Shown: positions 47,432 to 56,030 of the stretch, in pieces
How positions within the stretch are numbered: the stretch's first letter is position 1
How the letters are laid out: each line of letters starts with the position of its first letter
Assembly: GCF_900220995.1 (NCBI RefSeq)
Contig: NZ_OBQF01000003.1
Location: 248,001-312,000 of the forward strand
DNA length: 64,000 nt
Direction: 5' to 3'
From: Salinicoccus kekensis
GTDB lineage: Bacteria; Bacillota; Bacilli; Staphylococcales; Salinicoccaceae
Notes under the pieces: generated by a model
Databases searched by the model: none
What the model was told of the DNA's origin: nothing
What the model saw: the letters and a program-made list of their open reading frames with translations, nothing else
Made by a program: the position numbers and the translations under genes

Positions 47432-47522
47432 CCGGGGTTACGTTTATCGGCCAAGCGGGAGCTGGTTCGGCCGATAACCGGCCGCAGACCATAATCAAAT
47501 CATGAAAGGCGGGTGCGAATAT

Positions 47523-47969
47523 ATGAAAGTCATCGTTGATGCGGATGCCTGTCCGGTGAAGGATATCATCTTCAGGGAGACGGCACATGAAAGTATCCCG
47601 GTCACCCTGGTATCGAGCATTTCACATTTCTCCAACCAGGGTGTGCCCGCCCATGTTGAGACGATTTACGTGGATGCGGGCCGGGATGCGGCGGATTTCA
47701 AAATCGTTGCACTCACAAAAAAAGACGACATCGTCGTCACGCAGGATTATGGGTTAGCATCTCTGCTACTGCCGAAGGGTGCGAAAGTGCTGCACCACAA
47801 AGGGTTCGAGTATGATGCGATGAACATCGACCATCTGCTTGATACCCGCCACATGAGCGCTGCAATCCGGCAGGCGGGGGGCAGGACAAAAGGTCCGAAG
47901 CCGTTTTCGAAAGAAGACGGGGAAACATTCCGGGAATTGTTCCGTAAAAAAATAAAACCCTCCGATTGA
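47523..47969 (+). CDS. UPF0178 (DUF188/YaiI) family protein
   Basis: 148-residue NYN/PIN-like fold protein. The start at 47523 gives [19 protein letters not shown]; conserved acidic sites appear in [24 protein letters not shown] and [11 protein letters not shown], consistent with a metal-binding nuclease fold. Function is unproven. A hairpin TTATCGGCC / GGCCGATAA lies in the gap after topB (about 47453-47486). The last codons overlap the terminator of the convergent gene. Confidence 0.88.
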   Translation: MKVIVDADACPVKDIIFRETAHESIPVTLVSSISHFSNQGVPAHVETIYVDAGRDAADFKIVALTKKDDIVVTQDYGLASLLLPKGAKVLHHKGFEYDAMNIDHLLDTRHMSAAIRQAGGRTKGPKPFSKEDGETFRELFRKKIKPSD

Positions 47970-47978
47970 GGAGGGTTT
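47955..47978 (-). terminator. Terminator, chiefly for the HesB-like gene
   Basis: AAACCCTCC / GGAGGGTTT perfect 9-bp stem; the minus strand continues TATTTTTTT. Confidence 0.8.
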
Positions 47979-48003
47979 ACTTAATCAGGACAGGCGGGGA
48001 AGA

Positions 48004-48315
48004 TCACGCTTGTCTTTCTTTTTGTCCTATATAGTTGAAGACGACTTCATCTTTCTCTTCATCGTACTCCACGGAAAGGTCATGGTCGTCAAAGAACCAT
48101 ACATCCGTTTCATTGACGTAAAACTCGATGCCGTCCTTCTCATATTCGACTGCCTTTTTCCTGTCATCTTTATCTAAAGTAAAAGCGAGTGAATAACCTT
48201 CGCGTACGGCGCTGTCGCCGTAAATCTGGACAAAGAAACGCACTTTGTCGCCGGATTCCAGTTCCACATCATCTTTAAACCACTTAAGTGCCGCGTCTGT
48301 TACTTTTAAATTCAT
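48004..48315 (-). CDS. HesB/YneR-like protein without cysteines
   Basis: 103-residue protein with the HesB/IscA-like beta fold (MNLKVTDAALKWFKDDVEL, KVRFFVQIYGDSAVREGYSL). True IscA proteins use three conserved cysteines to hold iron-sulfur clusters; this one has none, as in the YneR subgroup of Firmicutes. A cluster-scaffold role is therefore unlikely. Function unknown. Monocistronic, on the minus strand. Confidence 0.82.
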   Translation of the reverse strand: MNLKVTDAALKWFKDDVELESGDKVRFFVQIYGDSAVREGYSLAFTLDKDDRKKAVEYEKDGIEFYVNETDVWFFDDHDLSVEYDEEKDEVVFNYIGQKERQA

Positions 48316-48402
48316 ATTACACTCTCCCTTTGATTGATGACATAATTAAATCATTGCCTCAATCCTATATCTATTTACGGAAAAGTGCAAATATTTCGCT
48401 AT

Positions 48403-48624
48403 TTAAATTTCATCTTCAGGTCCATCCGGCGCATATTCCAAAATATCCCCCGGCTGGCAGTCGAGTGCCCTGCATATCGCATTGAGCGTCGAGAACCTCA
48501 CGGCCTTCACTTTACCGGTCTTCAGATTGGAGAGGTTGACGATGGATACGCCGATTTCGTCGGCCAGTTTTCCGAGCGGCATCTTCCTGTCCGCGAGCAC
48601 CCTGTCGAGTCTGACTATAATCAT
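48403..48624 (-). CDS. Small XRE-family transcriptional regulator
   Basis: 73-residue protein that is almost only a helix-turn-helix: MIIVRLDRVLADRKMPLGKL, then ADEIGVSIVNLSNLKTGK for the DNA-reading helices. The ATG at 48624 is better spaced from AGGAGG than the GTG three codons upstream. It lies 14 nt after a DUF2975 membrane protein; such pairs are widespread in Firmicutes, and the membrane protein may sense a signal for the regulator. Confidence 0.88.
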   Translation of the reverse strand: MIIVRLDRVLADRKMPLGKLADEIGVSIVNLSNLKTGKVKAVRFSTLNAICRALDCQPGDILEYAPDGPEDEI

Positions 48625-48638
48625 ATTAATCACCCCTC

Positions 48639-49286
48639 CTAAACTGTTGCGTCATATTCTTCCTGCAGGAATGCGCCGTATTTGAACACTTTGGCGAGGA
48701 TCCATATGATGATGCCGCTGAACAGGAGCATCAGGTTGAATTCGATGCTCAGCTGGTCGACGCCGAATACCAGCTGTTCGTTCAATTCAGATGAAATTTC
48801 CGCCAATGAAAATGTCTGCATCATCAAATATCCGACGGCCAAATCAGCCAACGCATCAATCACAGTCAAAATTATGACAGTGTAGGCGGCAATCTCTATG
48901 AAGCGGCTGTTTCTGATAGTGAATATATTGCCACGCTTCAAGTTGTACAGCCATCTGTTGACGGAAAATAATATCACTGCGACGGCTGCAAGATAAAGCA
49001 GAAATGCAGCGAGTGTGAGCAGGATCGCCGTCTGATCCAGTGCAATCGTCTCAAGATAGGCGTCGGTGACCTCGAGTGTGAGACCGGTCGTTTCATATGT
49101 GCCGGTCACAGGCAGGTCCGTCAGCCTGTTTTCGATGGCGGCGAAGGGAATGAACGGCACGGCAATGATGCCGCCAAGCAATACAAGGATGCCGAGCGCA
49201 ACAAATGCGAGTGGAATGTAGGAAAGCACGTAAAGCACGTTGACCATGGTCTTGAAACGTTTGTGGATGAGCGTGTGATCTGCCAT
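48639..49286 (-). CDS. DUF2975 membrane protein
   Basis: 215 residues from an ATG 7 nt after AAGGAGGA (MADHTLIHKRFKTMVNVLYV). Four membrane spans are visible: two in the N-terminal half and two after the NLKRGNIFTIRNSRFIEIA motif, which is characteristic of DUF2975. Partner of the downstream XRE regulator. A long Fur-like palindrome is positioned just upstream of its promoter. Confidence 0.85.
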   Translation of the reverse strand: MADHTLIHKRFKTMVNVLYVLSYIPLAFVALGILVLLGGIIAVPFIPFAAIENRLTDLPVTGTYETTGLTLEVTDAYLETIALDQTAILLTLAAFLLYLAAVAVILFSVNRWLYNLKRGNIFTIRNSRFIEIAAYTVIILTVIDALADLAVGYLMMQTFSLAEISSELNEQLVFGVDQLSIEFNLMLLFSGIIIWILAKVFKYGAFLQEEYDATV

Positions 49287-49316
49287 CGGGGATTCCTCCT
49301 TATGTTTTGTAGTTAC

Positions 49317-49345
49317 ATTATACATCCAAATTTAATACAAAGCAA
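49317..49345 (-). promoter_or_regulatory. Promoter of the DUF2975-XRE operon
   Basis: Minus-strand TTGCTT (49345-49340), 17-bp spacer, TATAAT (49322-49317). Confidence 0.75.
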
Positions 49346-49346
49346 T

Positions 49347-49375
49347 AAATATTTAATGATAATCATTAAATATTT
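49347..49375. promoter_or_regulatory. Perfect 29-bp palindrome resembling a Fur box
   Basis: Arms AAATATTTAATGAT and ATCATTAAATATTT about a central A. The core AATGATAATCATT matches the middle of the classical Fur-box consensus. It abuts the -35 box of the DUF2975-XRE promoter and lies 164 nt before the chromate transporter gene. Confidence 0.65.
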
Positions 49376-49538
49376 TACCTTATACATTAACTAAAGGATT
49401 GGAATAAAGTACTTAGGGTTTCATATCGGCAGCCAGGCGCCTGAAATGTTAAGAATTGATTAATTGCCGCCATGCTATGGATTTCATATGAAAACCCTGT
49501 TAACTTTAGACTACAAAACTATTATTATGGAGGTTTCT

Positions 49539-50756
49539 ATGTCTAATGAATCTCAATCAAGAGTGAACAGGAAACGCGGGCAGGGAAATCTGCTTGAAAT
49601 CCTGCTGACGTCACTCCGCCTGGGTCTGACTTCTTTCGGCGGGCCGGTGGCGCATCTTGCATATTTCAAGGATGAATATGTCAATAAGAAGAAATGGCTG
49701 GATGATAAGTTGTATGCGGACATCATCGCAGTCTGCCAGTTCCTGCCGGGGCCGGCGAGTTCGCAGGTCGGGATTTCGATCGGCATGCTGCGGGGCGGCA
49801 TACCGGGCGGGATACTTTCATTCCTCGGCTTCACGGTGCCGTCGGCCCTCGTGCTGATCATCTTCGCATTGATGTACCAGACTTTTGATCTAGAAGGTGC
49901 TGTCTTCATCAACAGTCTGAAAGTCGTGGCGGTCGCCGTTGTGCTGCACGCCCTGATCGGCATGGGCCGAAACCTTGCACCGGATATACCAAGGATGCTG
50001 ATCGCGATTGGTGCTGCGGGTCTCATGCTCATATATCCGAACGCGTGGATTCAGATATTGACCATCGCCGCAGGCGGTGTCGCGGGTTACATACTCTTCA
50101 AGGATAAGGCGGAAAATAAACTCACGGACTTCAAATTCAATCTGACACGGAACATCGGCATCATCTCATTTGCCGCACTCATCGGGCTGCTGATTCTGCT
50201 GCCGATATTGAATTCTTTATTCGACAATGAATACTTGAACATATTCGACATCTTCTTCCGCGTCGGTTCGATCGTCTTCGGCGGCGGTCATGTGGTGCTG
50301 CCGATGATCGAGCGTGAAGTCGTGCCGACGGGCCTCGTCACGGCCGACCAGTTCCTCGCAGGCTACGGTATGGCGCAGGCGGTGCCGGGTCCTTTATTCA
50401 CGTTCGCAAGCTACCTCGGCACGGTGATGCTCGGTACGATGGGTGGCATCATTGCAACAATCGCAATGTTCCTGCCGTCATTCCTGCTCGTGATGAGCGC
50501 ATTGCCATTTTTGAATGTGCTCAGGGGGAATAAAAAGTTCCAGAGCGTCCTGATGGGGGTCAATGCCGCTGTCGTCGGCATTCTGCTCGCGGCATTCTAT
50601 AATCCGGTGTTCACAAGCGGCATCAGTTCTGGCAGAGACTTCTTTCTGGCACTGTTGTTGTTCTTCATGCTCTTTAAGATGAAGATGCCTGCCTGGATAA
50701 TCGTTATCCTTGGTGTTGTAGTGGGATATCTATTACAATTATTACCGGGTATTTAA
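49539..50756 (+). CDS. chrA: Chromate transporter, long two-domain form
   Basis: CHR family protein with two homologous halves. The start at 49539 after GGAGG gives MSNESQSRVNRKRGQGNLLE and 405 residues. The first-half signature is FGGPVAHLAYFKDEYV with FLPGPASSQVGISIG; the second half has FGGGHVVLPMIEREVV and QAVPGPLFTFASYLG. ChrA exports chromate in some bacteria; many homologues have other or unknown anion substrates. It is divergent from the DUF2975-XRE pair. Confidence 0.9.
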   Translation: MSNESQSRVNRKRGQGNLLEILLTSLRLGLTSFGGPVAHLAYFKDEYVNKKKWLDDKLYADIIAVCQFLPGPASSQVGISIGMLRGGIPGGILSFLGFTVPSALVLIIFALMYQTFDLEGAVFINSLKVVAVAVVLHALIGMGRNLAPDIPRMLIAIGAAGLMLIYPNAWIQILTIAAGGVAGYILFKDKAENKLTDFKFNLTRNIGIISFAALIGLLILLPILNSLFDNEYLNIFDIFFRVGSIVFGGGHVVLPMIEREVVPTGLVTADQFLAGYGMAQAVPGPLFTFASYLGTVMLGTMGGIIATIAMFLPSFLLVMSALPFLNVLRGNKKFQSVLMGVNAAVVGILLAAFYNPVFTSGISSGRDFFLALLLFFMLFKMKMPAWIIVILGVVVGYLLQLLPGI

Positions 50757-50786
50757 CAATTTGAGACCGGAGAAGGACTGAAGATT

Positions 50787-51197
50787 TTGTATATATTATT
50801 ATTCGTTTTATTTGCAGGTTTGATCCTGAAGTCGTTCCATACACACTATATATCGAAGACGAAGCGTTATTTTTCCTTCGATGACAGGAGGTATACCGGG
50901 GAAGATGATTTCCTGAAGATCAGCGAGTTGAACATCAAACAGCTTGAGCGGGTTTTCCTGTACCTTATGCTCGTGACGTATCTTCTCGCCCTGGTGATCT
51001 TCATCTTTACAGGGAGTGAAGTTGCGATATGGGTGCTTGCGACGGTGCTCGCATGGCAGTTCGTGCTCAGCGCACTCGTCGACTTGAAGCTTTATTCAGC
51101 ATTTCATGATAAAGGGCACCTGTTCATGGTGGTCATATGGATTGTGCTGATCGTCGTGCTTTACTACGGCTTATCGCGGATCGACATCGTTTTATAA
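50787..51197 (+). CDS. Uncharacterised membrane protein
   Basis: 136 residues from a TTG start (MYILLFVLFAGLILKSFHTH). Four hydrophobic segments surround a soluble loop, YFSFDDRRYTGEDDFLKISE. No known family is recognised. It starts 30 nt after chrA and is followed 22 nt later by an HAD phosphatase, so the three may form one transcript. GAGAAGGA lies upstream. Confidence 0.65.
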   Translation: MYILLFVLFAGLILKSFHTHYISKTKRYFSFDDRRYTGEDDFLKISELNIKQLERVFLYLMLVTYLLALVIFIFTGSEVAIWVLATVLAWQFVLSALVDLKLYSAFHDKGHLFMVVIWIVLIVVLYYGLSRIDIVL

Positions 51198-51219
51198 ATT
51201 ATGAATGGAGCAATGTTTA

Positions 51220-52002
51220 ATGAGCAGTCAGAAGATTATTTTCTTTGATATTGACGGGACGCTTTACAATGATGAAAAAGTGGTGCCCGCCTCCACGAAG
51301 GAAGCGGTGAAGGCGGCGCAGGACGCCGGGCATATCGCAGCCATCGCGACGGGGCGTTCGCCTTTCATGTATGAGGATCTCCGTGCGGAGCTCGGCATCA
51401 GCACATTCGTCAGCATGAACGGTAACTATGTGGTGTTCGAGGATGAACTGATCCACACCAATCCGCTGGACGCAAAAAGGCTCGAGGACATCACGGAAGT
51501 GGCGATGAAAAATGACCATCCGATCGTCTACCTGGATGATGAGAATATGCACTCGAATGTGCCGGAGCATGATTATATGACTGAAGGCATCGCGTCCCTG
51601 AAGCTCGGCTACATGCCGGGCCATGATCCGGAGTATCATATCGGGCGCAGCATCTACCAGTCGCTTTTGTTCTGCCCGAAAGGTGAGGAGGGTGTCTATC
51701 AGGAGTATTTCACCGATGCATTCCAGTTCATCAGATGGCACACCTATTCGATGGATGTTTCCCCGAAGAACGGCTCCAAAGCCGAGGGCATCAAAAAAAT
51801 CGTCGAGAAAATGGATGTCGACATCAAGGACGTCTATGCATTCGGCGACGGGGCGAATGATGTCGAAATGCTTGAGTATGTGCCGAACAGTTTTGCGATG
51901 GGTAATGCACGCGAGGAAATCAAGGCACATGCGAAGCATGTCACCTCAAGCGTGGATTCGGACGGCATCATGAACGGCCTCCAGAAGGCGGATCTGATCT
52001 GA
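51220..52002 (+). CDS. HAD superfamily phosphatase, Cof type
   Basis: Cytosolic Mg-dependent sugar- or FMN-phosphatase. The start at 51220 follows TGGAGC and gives MSSQKIIFFDIDGTLYNDEK and 260 residues. All four HAD motifs are visible: FFDIDGT, ATGRSP, the Lys in SPKNGSKAEGI, and FGDGANDVEML. The cap domain is the C2B type. Substrate cannot be inferred. Confidence 0.9.
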   Translation: MSSQKIIFFDIDGTLYNDEKVVPASTKEAVKAAQDAGHIAAIATGRSPFMYEDLRAELGISTFVSMNGNYVVFEDELIHTNPLDAKRLEDITEVAMKNDHPIVYLDDENMHSNVPEHDYMTEGIASLKLGYMPGHDPEYHIGRSIYQSLLFCPKGEEGVYQEYFTDAFQFIRWHTYSMDVSPKNGSKAEGIKKIVEKMDVDIKDVYAFGDGANDVEMLEYVPNSFAMGNAREEIKAHAKHVTSSVDSDGIMNGLQKADLI

Positions 52003-52122
52003 TTCAGGATCTTTTATGTTTAAATTCATGATTACCGGGAAAAATGATAGTGTGACGATACGATGGATAAAGATAGATATTGAACCGTACGCTATAAATT
52101 ATCATTTAGGAAAGGTGATTTC

Positions 52123-52590
52123 ATGGTACAGGTAACTGAAAAGAACAAAGTGATCGAATCATTGAACAGACAGCTCGCGAACCACACGGTGTTATGGGGC
52201 AAGCTCCATAACTTCCACTGGTATGTAAAAGGTGCACATTTCTTCTCGCTGCATGCGAAGTTCGAGGAACTGTATGAATCGACTGCAGTCATTGTGGACG
52301 ATCTTGCAGAGAGGATCCTCGCTATCGGCGGACAGCCGATCGGCAAACTTTCCGAGGCGCTTGAAGAAGCAGGCATTGCCGAAGCGGAATACGGCCTGGA
52401 TGAAGGTGCCATGGTCAAGCAGCTGATCGATGATTATGAATTGATTAAAGAAGAGCTGAAAAGCGGTGTGAAAGAAGCGGAAGACGTGGGCGATGACGCG
52501 ACGGCGGATATGTTCATCGGATATATCCAGAGCATCGAGAAGAACAACTGGATGCTTCAGGCTTATATGGGTGAAGAAGTCAAAAAGTAA
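52123..52590 (+). CDS. dps: Dps/MrgA DNA-protection ferritin
   Basis: Mini-ferritin dodecamer that oxidises iron with hydrogen peroxide and protects DNA. The 155-residue product has the intersubunit ferroxidase ligands in KLHNFHWYVKGAHFFSLHAK and ELYESTAVIVDDLAERIL. An AGGAAAGG site lies before the ATG. In staphylococci it belongs to the PerR regulon, but no convincing PerR box was found. It is convergent with mntR. Confidence 0.94.
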   Translation: MVQVTEKNKVIESLNRQLANHTVLWGKLHNFHWYVKGAHFFSLHAKFEELYESTAVIVDDLAERILAIGGQPIGKLSEALEEAGIAEAEYGLDEGAMVKQLIDDYELIKEELKSGVKEAEDVGDDATADMFIGYIQSIEKNNWMLQAYMGEEVKK

Positions 52591-52607
52591 ATAATTCCAC
52601 GAAAAAA

Positions 52608-52634
52608 GGGAAGCGGATGCTTCCCTCTTTTTTT
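52608..52634. terminator. Bidirectional terminator between dps and mntR
   Basis: GGGAAGC / GCTTCCC, loop GGAT, with six A residues before and a T-run after. Confidence 0.88.
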
Positions 52635-53286
52635 ATATGGATTCGACGAACAGGTATTTCCCGAGCGTCATGCTGATCTGGATTTCATCCCCATTCTTCA
52701 CGATGGCGAGAGTGATCAGGTCGATGTCCGCGTCCACCTCTTTGACAATCACTTCATCACCGATGTTCAAATGCTGGTTCCTGAAATAGTTCACCAGCTT
52801 CTCATCATCGACGATCCTTGAAATCATGAACTTTCTGCCGGGTTCGGCATCGGAGATGGTGATGGTCCGGTCTTCCTGGACATCCATCTGGCTGGTCCGG
52901 ATGGCACCGCCGTGCGGGCAGAACTCCGGATAATCCAGGTACTCCTCCAGTTTCCGGGCGACTGCATCACTCGTGGAATGTTCGAGGAGTTCCGCTTCCC
53001 TGTGGACATCGTGGATGCCGAAACCGAGGTTCTCGAACAGGAAGACTTCCCACAGGCGGTGTTTCCGGATGATCTGTTTGGCACGTTCCGTGCCTTCCTC
53101 CGTTAAAATGCTGCCTTTGTAGGGCATGTAATCCACCCAGCCGACTTTGACGAGGCTGTGCATCATTTCCGTTACGGTGGGCGGGGATATCTGCAGGCGG
53201 CCTGCAACTTCCTTATTCGGGACGCGCATGAAACGGCCGCCGAGCTCGAATAATATTTTGATATAATCTTCTTTTGTAGGACTCAA
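52633..53286 (-). CDS. mntR: Manganese-responsive DtxR-family repressor MntR
   Basis: 217 residues from a TTG 7 nt after GGAGGTG (MSPTKEDYIKILFELGGRFM). Residues 1-60 are the winged helix (SPPTVTEMMHSLVKVGWVDY). Residues 65-140 are the metal-binding dimerisation domain with RKHRLWEVFLFENLG and REAELLEHSTSD. The rest is a FeoA/SH3-like domain, as in the long MntR of staphylococci. It lies 50 nt downstream of mntD on the same strand and probably represses mntABCD through the palindrome at 56998-57013. Confidence 0.92.
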   Translation of the reverse strand: MSPTKEDYIKILFELGGRFMRVPNKEVAGRLQISPPTVTEMMHSLVKVGWVDYMPYKGSILTEEGTERAKQIIRKHRLWEVFLFENLGFGIHDVHREAELLEHSTSDAVARKLEEYLDYPEFCPHGGAIRTSQMDVQEDRTITISDAEPGRKFMISRIVDDEKLVNYFRNQHLNIGDEVIVKEVDADIDLITLAIVKNGDEIQISMTLGKYLFVESI

Positions 53287-53336
53287 AGCGTACACCTCCG
53301 CTGTACAACACTCTCTTTACCATCTTACCGCTAAAA

Positions 53337-54431
53337 CTAATGAGCTTTCAAACCATATTTTATGCGGGAGTAGTGCGTGAACTCCTCTCCCCTGACGGTC
53401 AGTCTGTAGCGGTCGTCGGCCCTTGTGACGTAACCTTCCACTTCGAGTGTTTCCAGCTGCTTTTTAGTCTCCGGCTCCGTGAGGCTGAAATGTCTGGAAA
53501 TCTCCCCTGGTGTGACTGTTTCGTGTTCGTCTTCGTTCATCAGCATCAAAATCATCGCATGCATGAATTCCTTCCTCTGCCTGCGTTTCTTTATTTTCAG
53601 GACGATATAGCCGTCCGGCTTGAATAAAAACACGATCGTGAAGATGATGAAGGCGACTGACGCGGTCGCACCCGACATGGAGAGATCCAGGTTGTACCCG
53701 ATCAGATAACCGAGCGTGCTGTTCAGCACGGCGAACAGGGCAGTCAGATAAATCATGTGGTCCAGACGTTTCACAATCAGATAAGCCGTGAGCACCGGTG
53801 CCACAAAGAAGTTGATGACAAGTATTGCACCGACGGCATCGAATGCGGCAACTGCGGTGATGGATACGAGCGTCATCAGCATATAGTAGATGAGCGTCGT
53901 GCTGAAACCGATGACGTAGGCGAATTTCGGGTCGAATGAAGAGACCTTCAGTTCCTTGTAGAACAATGCGACAAAGGCGACGTTCACGATCAGAAGTATG
54001 CCGAGCTGCCAGAGCGCCCTCGGGATGCTGAAGCCGAAAACTTCTATCCGGTTCAACGGGGCGAATAAAACCTCACCGGCGATGACGACATCGATGTCCA
54101 GATGGACGTGGTCGGCATACCTCGAAATCAGGATGACCGCGAGGGCGAAGAGTGCGGTGAAGACGATGCCGATCGAGGCATCATTTTTTATCAGGTCCGT
54201 CTGGTTGATCAGCTGTATCAGGTAGACGGTGAGCACCCCGACAAGCGCGGCACCGATGATCAGAAGCGGTGAACGGATATCCTGTGTGATGAAGAATGCG
54301 AGCACGATGCCGAGCAGTATCGTATGGCTGATCGCATCCGTCGTCATGGCCTGGTTCCTTAAAACCAGAAAGACGCCGAGGATGCTTGTAGCGAGTGATG
54401 CGACGATCAGTACTATCAGGACTTCGATCAT
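53337..54431 (-). CDS. mntD: Manganese ABC transporter permease with C-terminal winged-helix domain
   Basis: ABC-3 family permease, 364 residues. Residues 1-275 contain the usual membrane helices, with TTDAISHTILLGIVLAF and AAFDAVGAILVINFFVAPV. After a basic linker (LKIKKRRQRKEFMHAM) comes a soluble domain of about 70 residues (TPGEISRHFSLTEPETKKQL, VEGYVTRADDRYRLTVRGEE) that looks like a DtxR/MarR-type winged helix. Normal ABC-3 permeases are about 280 residues. Its start overlaps mntC by 4 nt. Confidence 0.92.
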   Translation of the reverse strand: MIEVLIVLIVASLATSILGVFLVLRNQAMTTDAISHTILLGIVLAFFITQDIRSPLLIIGAALVGVLTVYLIQLINQTDLIKNDASIGIVFTALFALAVILISRYADHVHLDIDVVIAGEVLFAPLNRIEVFGFSIPRALWQLGILLIVNVAFVALFYKELKVSSFDPKFAYVIGFSTTLIYYMLMTLVSITAVAAFDAVGAILVINFFVAPVLTAYLIVKRLDHMIYLTALFAVLNSTLGYLIGYNLDLSMSGATASVAFIIFTIVFLFKPDGYIVLKIKKRRQRKEFMHAMILMLMNEDEHETVTPGEISRHFSLTEPETKKQLETLEVEGYVTRADDRYRLTVRGEEFTHYSRIKYGLKAH

Positions 54432-55297
54432 GTGGCATCACCCCGCAAATTGAATTTCCTTGTGATAATGCCCCTTCTTCCGAACATCATGGAGATGAAA
54501 ACGATGATGCTCATCACCAGGATGATTGACGGACCGGTCGCGAAGCCGGCATAGGCAGTGCTGATATAAGTGCCGATGAATGCGGAGACCGCACCGGATA
54601 AGCCGGCAATCAGCAGGACGATATTGAAACGGTTCGACCATAACAGCCCGATCACTCCGGGGGCGATCAGCAGATTGACGATCAATATTGCACCGACTGC
54701 CTTCAGGCCGACCGCGATCAGCAGTATGGTCATCGACAGCACGAGAACATTGACGAGGGCCGGGTTGATGCCGATCGTCGAGCTGTAGACGGGGTCGAAA
54801 GTGTAGATCCTGATCTGCTGGTAAAAGATCAGAAACAGGAGCAGGCTCGCGACTGAAGCAATGATGATCAACCAGACATCGAGCCTCAGCATATAGGCGG
54901 CCTGGCCGAAGATGTAATCATCGATGCCCTGGGTGTTGCTGAATCCGGGATTGCCCTGGACATAGCTTTTAAGCGCCATGCCGAAACCGAAAAATGACGA
55001 CAATATCAGGGCGAGCGCCCCGTCGAGCGTCACTTTCGAATGGTTTGTGATCAGCTGTATGAAGAAGAATGCAATGACGCCGAAAATGATTGCACCTATG
55101 GTGAGCGGTAACGTATCCGTGACACCGATGAGCATGAACGCAAGGATGACGCCGGGGAAGGTGGCATGCCCGATCGCATCGCCGATCAGGCTCTGCCCCT
55201 TGATGACACTGACGGTGCCGATCACTCCGGCGGCAAAGGACAGTATCGTCGTCCCGATTGCCACAATCAGGAATGTATAACTCGACAGCAGTTCCAT
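54428..55297 (-). CDS. mntC: Manganese ABC transporter permease
   Basis: 289-residue ABC-3 permease from the ATG at 55297, overlapping the mntB stop (TGATG). Family marks are GQSLIGDAIGHATFPGVILA and GLKAVGAILIVNLLIAPGVI. It forms a heteromeric channel with MntD. Short overlaps on both sides show tight coupling within the operon. Confidence 0.93.
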   Translation of the reverse strand: MELLSSYTFLIVAIGTTILSFAAGVIGTVSVIKGQSLIGDAIGHATFPGVILAFMLIGVTDTLPLTIGAIIFGVIAFFFIQLITNHSKVTLDGALALILSSFFGFGMALKSYVQGNPGFSNTQGIDDYIFGQAAYMLRLDVWLIIIASVASLLLFLIFYQQIRIYTFDPVYSSTIGINPALVNVLVLSMTILLIAVGLKAVGAILIVNLLIAPGVIGLLWSNRFNIVLLIAGLSGAVSAFIGTYISTAYAGFATGPSIILVMSIIVFISMMFGRRGIITRKFNLRGDAT

Positions 55298-56019
55298 CAG
55301 CCTGCACCCGTTTCCGTATAGGCTTTGTCGATGTTTTCCTTTGTCCATACGTCCCCTATGCCACCGGCGGCGATGACGGTCTTGTTCATGATCACGGCGT
55401 GGTCGAAGTACTCTTCGACGGTGTCGAGGTTGTGGTGTACGATCAGGAATGTCTTGCCTTCCTGCTGGAGCGACTTGATCGTATCTATGATCAACTTTTC
55501 AGTGGTGATGTCGATGCCCTGGAGCGGTTCATCCATGATATATATACCGGCATTCTGGCAGATCGCACGGGCGAGGAAGACGCGCTGGCGCTGTCCGCCC
55601 GACAGTTCACTGATCTGGCGGTTTCTGAATGCTTCCATCTTCATCACCCTGAGGGCGGACATCGCAATCTCACGGTCTTTTTTATTCGGCCGCTTCAGCC
55701 AGCCTTTGTGCACGTACCTTCCCATCATGACGACATCGAGCACAGTCGTCGGGAAATCCCAGTTGACTTCGCCTTTCTGCGGTACATATGCAATTTCCTT
55801 AAGCGCCTTCCTGCTTTTTGAACCTTTGATCCAGACTTCCCCGGATACCGGTTTGATCAACTGCATGATTGATTTGATCAGCGTCGATTTGCCGGCACCG
55901 TTCGGTCCGACGATCGCAGTGATGCTGTTTTCCTGCAAAGCCATGTTCAAGTGCCATATGGCAGGTTCGTCATCATATGCGACGATGAGGTCATTCACTT
56001 TAATAATATCCTTATCCAT
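55297..56019 (-). CDS. mntB: Manganese ABC transporter ATPase
   Basis: 240-residue ATPase with Walker A GPNGAGKST, Q-loop AYVPQKGEVNWDFPTTV (the metal-transporter pattern), signature LSGGQRQRVFLARA, Walker B IYIMDEPLQGID and the switch His in IVHHNLDTVEEY. It lies 11 nt after mntA. Confidence 0.95.
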   Translation of the reverse strand: MDKDIIKVNDLIVAYDDEPAIWHLNMALQENSITAIVGPNGAGKSTLIKSIMQLIKPVSGEVWIKGSKSRKALKEIAYVPQKGEVNWDFPTTVLDVVMMGRYVHKGWLKRPNKKDREIAMSALRVMKMEAFRNRQISELSGGQRQRVFLARAICQNAGIYIMDEPLQGIDITTEKLIIDTIKSLQQEGKTFLIVHHNLDTVEEYFDHAVIMNKTVIAAGGIGDVWTKENIDKAYTETGAG

Positions 56020-56030
56020 ATAATAACTCC

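Noticed and set aside
45116-47454. Long minus-strand frames opposite topB
   Set aside because: High GC and codon bias of topB keep the opposite strand open. The frames lack binding sites and recognisable motifs.
49464-49538. Upstream start for chrA
   Set aside because: The extension has no binding site and includes the GGAGG that serves the ATG at 49539.
52085-52110. PerR box upstream of dps
   Set aside because: The AT-rich segment near 52092-52108 matches less than half of the TTATAATNATTATAA consensus.
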